Made by a program: the position numbers and the translations under genes
In this document: positions 59,788 through 64,000 of the stretch, piece by piece
Numbering within the stretch: the stretch's first letter is position 1
Layout of the letters: each line of letters begins with the position of its first letter
DNA from: SAR202 cluster bacterium bin87
GTDB lineage: Bacteria > Chloroflexota > Dehalococcoidia > Lucifugimonadales > UBA3495
Length of the DNA: 64,000 nucleotides
Reading direction: 5' to 3'
Assembly: GCA_002238825.1 (NCBI GenBank)
Contig: MPNC01000005.1
Location: 1 to 64,000 of the forward strand
Notes under the pieces: model-generated
Database searches by the model: none
What the model was told of the DNA's origin: nothing
Seen by the model: the letters and a program-made list of their open reading frames with translations, nothing else

Positions 59788-60201
59788 ATGACTAACCGCT
59801 TCAGTTTCATTGATAGTGTTATCGAAGCCTCCAAACCGCGGAACGTTTTGTTGAGCAGGTTGAGGAAGCGAGACTGGGTGCGTTCCGATGCCGCAGTGCG
59901 AATTGCCATGCTCGAATTGCTCCGGCAGCGGGTGAACGATCCAAGGTTCCTGTGGGAATACCACACGGATATGCCGTCTGAGGAATTTGCCGCCGGTGAA
60001 CTGCTAAAAAATTCGGGCTATCTGAACGTCGAGGGAGGAATCACGCTGGCAGGAATAGACTACTACCGCAGGGAAACTGCCAGCCCGGTACTAACATGGC
60101 TAAAGGCAAATTGGTTTGCGGTTGTGGTAGCCGCCGCGACAGTGTCGGCAGCGGTATGCGGGCCGTTCTTTGATTTTCTTTGGCGAATCGTTTTACCGTA
60201 G
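59788..60201 (+). CDS. hypothetical protein with C-terminal membrane anchor
   Basis: A 137-aa protein. ATG 59788 has GGTGAAGG upstream. The N-terminal ~95 residues are charged and helical with a possible winged-helix pattern (RSDAAVRIAMLELLRQRV, EEFAAGELLKNSGYLNVEGGITLAGIDYYRRE). The C-terminus is one TM helix (FAVVVAAATVSAAVCGPFF). It is followed at once by hairpin GCCTGCTC/GAGCAGGC (60201-60221). Composition is lower in GC than its neighbours, and it lies between copies of the tRNA-Sec end. No family is recognised. Confidence 0.6.
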   Translation: MTNRFSFIDSVIEASKPRNVLLSRLRKRDWVRSDAAVRIAMLELLRQRVNDPRFLWEYHTDMPSEEFAAGELLKNSGYLNVEGGITLAGIDYYRRETASPVLTWLKANWFAVVVAAATVSAAVCGPFFDFLWRIVLP

Positions 60202-60306
60202 CCTGCTCAAAATGAGCAGGCAAATTCGGCTCAAATCGGCCTGAAGTTGCCGGCAATGCCAGCACTCACACTCCCGCCAAATACTAACTAGCGCGCCTTG
60301 GAACTC

Positions 60307-60348
60307 GCCCCGTTTCCTGCTCCGTTCGAGCGAGAAACGGGGCTTTTT
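60307..60348 (+). terminator. intrinsic terminator
   Basis: GCCCCGTTTC/GAAACGGGGC (60307-60316, 60334-60343) then TTTTT, just beyond the second tRNA-end copy. It may be the original terminator of selC. Confidence 0.8.
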
Positions 60349-60552
60349 GTTGTGCTCATGCGCCAAGGCGCTCATGCTCAAAACGCAGGGAGACCATTCC
60401 GGCGGCGACGGTTTGGCCTTTGTGGACCAGCACGCCAGAAACAGCGTCCGGGCAAAACGATGGGTGGAAGTGAGATTCGTTCGGCGTATTGCGCAAGGTC
60501 GGCCCACGGGCAATCCGACCCACGAGGTTGCCACAGCCAGCGGGAAATACTT

Positions 60553-60578
60553 GGGCCGCACGTGTGCACGTGCGGCCC
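60553..60578 (-). terminator. hairpin terminator of the CoA-transferase gene
   Basis: GGGCCGCACGT/ACGTGCGGCCC, perfect 11-bp stem with loop GTGC, 25 nt past the CoA-transferase stop on the minus strand. Downstream AAGTATTTCC is only weakly T-rich. Confidence 0.6.
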
Positions 60579-60602
60579 GAAATCTTCGCCTGGTGGGGAA
60601 TC

Positions 60603-62879
60603 CTACCCAGCCGCCACTCCGTCGGTCAGTATGACTCCCGAATCGAGCAGGGTTTGGTAGCGGCTCCCCAAACCATGTTCGTCCAGAATTTCTTGGGCAT
60701 GGATACCAGGCTTGGGAGCAGGAATGCCCGGGCGCACGGGCGTGCGCGACAGTCGCGGCGCCGGGCCGCAGGTCGTCACCATTCCCAAATCGTCGTGCTC
60801 CCGAGTGAGACTGAGTCCATGGGACTCGACCCAGGGGTCGGTCATCAGATCCCTGACATTGGTGATGACCCGCTGCGCGCCGACACCGGCGGCGGCCAGT
60901 CGCTCCACCCAGGAGGCCACGCTGTTCCCCTGGAACCGTTCTTCCAGCGACGAGGCCAGGGCATCCCCCCGCAGGGAGTCGATTCCGGAGAGACCCTCCA
61001 GGCCGGACAGCGCTGAAAGGGCGGACTCTGGGGCTCCGATAAAGAACCAGCCGTCGCTGGCCTGGTAGGCCCGATGCAACGGACCCGTGCCCAGAGCGTC
61101 CTGCCCGCTGGTCTCGTCCCACTGCTTGCCCTCGTAAAGCTGCATGAAGGGCGATTGCAGCGTCATTGCGGTGTAGGCAAGGGCCGAGTCGATGTGCTGC
61201 CCCTGGCCGGTGCGCTGCCGGTGCAGCAGGGCCAGGGCCACACCGTAGGCGCCCATGAACCCGGTGCCGTAGTCGTTCACCGGGTTGGGCTGCGACTCGG
61301 GCATACCGTCGCCGCCGAAGCGGCGGGTCATTCCGGCCGTGGCCTGGGCAAACCCCTCATGGCCGGGCCGCTCCGCCCAGGGGCCGATGTGCCCGTAGGC
61401 ATTCAGGGAAGCGTAGATGATGTCGGGCTTGCGCTTTTTCACCTCTTCATAACCAACGCCCAGACGCTCCAGGCTGCCCGCCCGGTAGTTCTGGGCAACC
61501 ACGTCGGCGTCCTCCAGCAATGTCCAGAACACATCGCGCCCCTCTTCAGACCTCAGGTCCAACAGGATGCTGCGCTTGCCGCGGTTGATGTCGTTATGCC
61601 GGGCAACGGTGGAGCCGCGCCTGGGGTTGTCTATCTTGATGACATTGGCTCCGTACTCGGCGAGGGTCCGGCCCATGGTCGGGCCGGCGAGGATGATGCA
61701 CAGGTCCAGCACCTTCACCCCGTCGAGGGCGGCACGCATGGCGTCCTGGTTATCCGGCGCCTTCGCGGCGGGGCGCGGCTTCAACTCGGCCAGAATTTCC
61801 TCCCGATGCTGGTCGGGAGCGGGAGCGGGACCGCGCACCCGGCCCGGCGTCAAAGACATCCGGGCGTTGATCCCCGGCTGCAGCATTTTGCCGTAGGTGG
61901 GGTCGTCAACCTCCACCACCATCTGGGAGGCGCGGGCATGGGGATGGTCAAACCATTCGGCGCTGGTGCGGCAGACGGCGCCTTCGCTGCCCGCCTCGGC
62001 GATCAGGTCTTCCCATTCCTGAGCGGTACGAGTCCGGAAAAGATCCTCAATTCGCTGCTGGGCCTCGGCGCGGAATTGGGGGACTTCCAGGGGTCGATCG
62101 AAGTCAGTAAGACCCTCATCGTCCCAGGACGTGATCCCGGCGGCTTCGACGAACTGCCGGAAATTCTGGTTGCCGGGTCCGCCGAATCGCACGTACTCGC
62201 CGTCGCTGCATTGGAAGATGCCGCCCCACAATTCCTGTAGCGTCGGTACGGAAGGCGGGGCGTTGTGCACTCGCACGCCGAAACGCCCGATGGACTGGAA
62301 CATGCTGTCAAACAGGGGGACTTCGATTCGTTGCCCCACGCCGTCGCGCTCCCGGGCATTCAGGGCGACGGTGATGGCTACCACCGACTGAAAGGCCCCG
62401 TAGACCGAAGCGATGGGAATGGCCGTGTAGACCGGACGCGCACTATCGGCGTTGGGCGGGCGGAAACTGGCGGATGCCGCTCCCACAATCCCTTCGTAGG
62501 CCGGCATGGCCGCCCGGGGATCGTCCGACGCAAATCCGGGGATGGAGCAGTAAACCAGGCTCGGGGTGTCCCGGGTCATCTCCTCGGGCCCCAATCCCAA
62601 CCGGTCCATGGTTCCGGGACGGAAGTTCTCGACCACCACGTCGGCAGTCTGGATGAGGGAGCGGGCAGTGGCCGCGTCATCCGCATTTTTGAGGTCCAGG
62701 GTAATGCTCCGCTTGCCCCGGTTCCACGTTGAATTGGCCGGGGTGTTCCAGCGGGGCCCGCCGGGAGGATCAACCCGCACGACGTCAGCGCCCTGATCGG
62801 CCAGCAACATTCCCGCCAGTGGGCCGGCTATATATTGCCCGAAGTCGATTACCCGAATGTGTTCCAGTGCTCCAGCCAT
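60603..62879 (-). CDS. tandem-domain family III (CaiB/BaiF) CoA-transferase
   Basis: About 758 aa, two family III domains in one chain; the usual subunit is ~400 aa. Domain 1 (~1-380): RVIDFGQYIAGPLAGMLLADQGADVVRVDPPG, NRGKRSITLDLKN, VVVENFRPGTMDRLGLG. Domain 2 (~385-758): VKVLDLCIILAGPTMGRTLAEYGANVIKIDNP, NRGKRSILLDLRS, VVAQNYRAGSLERLGVGYE. The catalytic Asp that forms the acyl anhydride is present in domain 2 (PVNDYGTGFMGAYG). The matching place in domain 1 reads IPIASVYGAF without Asp, so probably only one half is catalytic. It transfers CoA between organic acids. The start is taken at ATG 62879. Confidence 0.87.
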   Translation of the reverse strand: MAGALEHIRVIDFGQYIAGPLAGMLLADQGADVVRVDPPGGPRWNTPANSTWNRGKRSITLDLKNADDAATARSLIQTADVVVENFRPGTMDRLGLGPEEMTRDTPSLVYCSIPGFASDDPRAAMPAYEGIVGAASASFRPPNADSARPVYTAIPIASVYGAFQSVVAITVALNARERDGVGQRIEVPLFDSMFQSIGRFGVRVHNAPPSVPTLQELWGGIFQCSDGEYVRFGGPGNQNFRQFVEAAGITSWDDEGLTDFDRPLEVPQFRAEAQQRIEDLFRTRTAQEWEDLIAEAGSEGAVCRTSAEWFDHPHARASQMVVEVDDPTYGKMLQPGINARMSLTPGRVRGPAPAPDQHREEILAELKPRPAAKAPDNQDAMRAALDGVKVLDLCIILAGPTMGRTLAEYGANVIKIDNPRRGSTVARHNDINRGKRSILLDLRSEEGRDVFWTLLEDADVVAQNYRAGSLERLGVGYEEVKKRKPDIIYASLNAYGHIGPWAERPGHEGFAQATAGMTRRFGGDGMPESQPNPVNDYGTGFMGAYGVALALLHRQRTGQGQHIDSALAYTAMTLQSPFMQLYEGKQWDETSGQDALGTGPLHRAYQASDGWFFIGAPESALSALSGLEGLSGIDSLRGDALASSLEERFQGNSVASWVERLAAAGVGAQRVITNVRDLMTDPWVESHGLSLTREHDDLGMVTTCGPAPRLSRTPVRPGIPAPKPGIHAQEILDEHGLGSRYQTLLDSGVILTDGVAAG

Positions 62880-63034
62880 GTTCGAACCGTCCACCTTGTT
62901 GGCCTAAAGATTAGCCTGATCGATTGGGCGCACGCTAACATCGCGGGTATGCGCGGTCAACCGATGGCGTTCAAGCGTGCGGACGCAACGCCCGTGGCGT
63001 CAGGGCGTTTCGTTGTTCACCCCGCGTCCCAAGA

Positions 63035-63063
63035 TTGACCCTCTCGATATGGGTTACTATAAT
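63035..63063 (+). promoter_or_regulatory. sigma70-type promoter
   Basis: TTGACC (63035-63040), a 17-nt spacer and perfect TATAAT (63058-63063), about 90 nt before the 63151 gene. Confidence 0.75.
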
Positions 63064-63150
63064 CGCCAACACCCACAGCAGTACCGGGACTTTGCCCACG
63101 CAACGGAAACCGTGACTGCCACATTCACTGCTTACGTGAGGAGGACTTTC

Positions 63151-63669
63151 ATGGTTGAACAGCAGGCAGCGGTACTGAGCCCCCAGGCTTTGATCGAAGA
63201 ATTCGAGAAGAACGGTGTCACCCATGTGGTGACCATTCCCGACAGCGAGACCAACTACCTTTACGAGTTGATGAAGGAAGAGCCCTGGATGGACATCGTT
63301 CCCGCATCCCGGGAAGGCGAAACCTTCGGTGTGGCCCTGGGACTGTTGGTCGCCGGCAAGACTCCGGTGGTCCTGATCCAGAATACGGGCATGATGGAAT
63401 CTGGCGACTCCATTCGGGGCATGGTCCTTGATGCCGGGTTCCCGCTGGTAATGGTGGTGGGCTATCGTGGCTGGAATCGCCACGGCGTCATAACTGACTC
63501 GGCAGCCACTTATACCGAGCCTTTCCTGAACGCCTTCCGCATCAACTACTACCTGGTGGAACATGATGCCGACAGTTCGCGCATCAGCACGGCCTTCGAG
63601 GAGGCCCGGGCCACCAAGCGGCCGGTTGCCATCCTCGTGGGCGACGAATACCACGGGTTCAACCGCTAG
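63151..63669 (+). CDS. sulfopyruvate-decarboxylase-like ThDP enzyme, alpha (PYR) subunit
   Basis: A 172-aa protein. ATG 63151 has GAGGAGG 6 nt upstream. SPQALIEEFEKNGVTHVVTIPDSETNYLYELM, then the activating Glu in PASREGETFGVALGLLVAGKTPVVLIQNTGMMESGDSI, match the ThDP PYR subunit of sulfopyruvate/phosphonopyruvate decarboxylases (ComD-like). It pairs with the PP subunit beginning at 63787. The substrate is unknown: coenzyme M synthesis is unlikely, so sulfonate or phosphonate catabolism is an alternative. Confidence 0.82.
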   Translation: MVEQQAAVLSPQALIEEFEKNGVTHVVTIPDSETNYLYELMKEEPWMDIVPASREGETFGVALGLLVAGKTPVVLIQNTGMMESGDSIRGMVLDAGFPLVMVVGYRGWNRHGVITDSAATYTEPFLNAFRINYYLVEHDADSSRISTAFEEARATKRPVAILVGDEYHGFNR

Positions 63670-63786
63670 ACGGATAACCATACGCCAAAAATTGCTTGCT
63701 CCGCTGGAGCCCCAACAACCGCAGTACATCGTCTCGGACTGAGGCGGGACACGGAGCAAGAAAGACCCACCCAACGGAGGCAAAGT

Positions 63787-64000
63787 ATGATTCAATCCCA
63801 GGACGTATTCCGAGTGTTCCAGGAGCACCGGGGCGACGCCATCGTGATTCCCACTGGCACGTCCGGTCGCCACTGGCGGGAATTCAGCACCAACGAGAAC
63901 CGGGACCTGAACATGGGAGGCGCGATGGGCCAGACCACTTCGGCTGCCCTGGGACTGGCCCTGGGTCTGCCTGATGAAAAGGTGGTGCTGTTCGATTCCG
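63787..64000 (+). CDS. sulfopyruvate-decarboxylase-like ThDP enzyme, beta (PP) subunit, 3' partial
   Basis: ATG 63787 has GGAGG 6 nt upstream. It runs off the right edge after 71 codons. The N-terminus (DVFRVFQEHRGDAIVIPTGTSGRHWREFS) and NMGGAMGQTTSAALGLALGLPDEKVVLFDS match the start of ComE-type PP subunits, with the ThDP/Mg motif beginning at the window edge (FDS where GDG is usual, to be checked beyond the edge). Partner of the 63151 subunit. Confidence 0.8.
   Translation, partial: MIQSQDVFRVFQEHRGDAIVIPTGTSGRHWREFSTNENRDLNMGGAMGQTTSAALGLALGLPDEKVVLFDS

Larger units (their letters stand above)
59648..60280 (+). repeat. 12-bp direct repeats of the tRNA-Sec 3' end flanking a small gene
   Basis: CACTCCCGCCAA is at 59648-59659 (the tRNA acceptor/CCA end) and again at 60269-60280, 621 bp apart. 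The enclosed segment holds one AT-richer gene and its own hairpins. This is the structure left by site-specific integration into a tRNA 3' end. Confidence 0.5.

Noticed and set aside
63151-63669. Coenzyme M biosynthesis gene comD
   Set aside because: The fold matches sulfopyruvate decarboxylase, but no other coenzyme M genes are visible and the host looks bacterial, so only family-level naming is given.

Overview
The window is GC-rich bacterial DNA with dense, mostly intact genes. Gene content points to a chemoheterotroph of the Chloroflexota (Dehalococcoidia/SAR202-like): an F420/FMN luciferase-like oxidoreductase, tandem CitE-type lyases, a fused family III CoA-transferase, several acetolactate-synthase-like ThDP enzymes, MmgE/PrpD, formamidase, a doubled ThyX and RumA-Maf. 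This placement is inference from gene content; there is no rRNA or other phylogenetic marker here.

Left end (1-11.4 kb): a phage-like or integrated element. It holds the C-terminal part of a giant repeat-containing protein with a Nudix domain, running in from the left edge. A small membrane protein gene with better codon use than its host frame is embedded in another frame. Next come two membrane proteins, a promoter flanked by an operator-like repeat pair, a run of very small genes (two paralogous zinc-finger proteins, one-TM peptides, a zinc-ribbon peptide) and a Dam-type adenine methyltransferase. It ends with a strong terminator, a 10-bp inverted repeat and a four-tRNA operon (Val-CAC, Leu-CAG, Arg-GCG, Val-TAC).

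12-25 kb: a PAC2 protein; an amidohydrolase/nitroreductase/EamA operon on the minus strand; tRNA-Glu; a HypE-like AIR synthase; threonine dehydratase. Then comes an intergenic region with a dense two-orientation array of a TACAC/T motif, upstream of a small helix-turn-helix gene and a structured 3' region. Formamidase, a ThDP enzyme and an AT-richer BglII/BstYI-like restriction-modification pair follow.

25-46 kb: a ThDP enzyme, an ADP-forming acyl-CoA synthetase and DUF2332; a PPOX protein with a small membrane protein; three tandem CitE paralogues; a 1251-aa CHAT-like/STAND NTPase/TPR protein; an alpha/beta hydrolase; HicBA; an LLM oxidoreductase; MmgE/PrpD; an ECF sigma/anti-sigma/zinc-ribbon set.

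46-64 kb: doubled ThyX; a 2-oxoacid dehydrogenase operon (E3, E1alpha, E1beta, E2 plus a ThDP enzyme) behind a consensus promoter; a ferredoxin-thioredoxin reductase catalytic subunit with an in-frame UGA at a redox-active cysteine and a SECIS-like hairpin; tatA, tatC and tatB-like; a RumA-Maf fusion; thioredoxin; tRNA-Sec(UCA); a small gene between copies of the tRNA-Sec 3' end; a two-domain CoA-transferase; and the start of a sulfopyruvate-decarboxylase-like two-subunit enzyme.

The most notable result is that the UGA-interrupted FTR gene, its SECIS-like element and tRNA-Sec lie within 5 kb of each other, next to a thioredoxin that could be its substrate. This indicates a selenocysteine-containing thiol-redox system.
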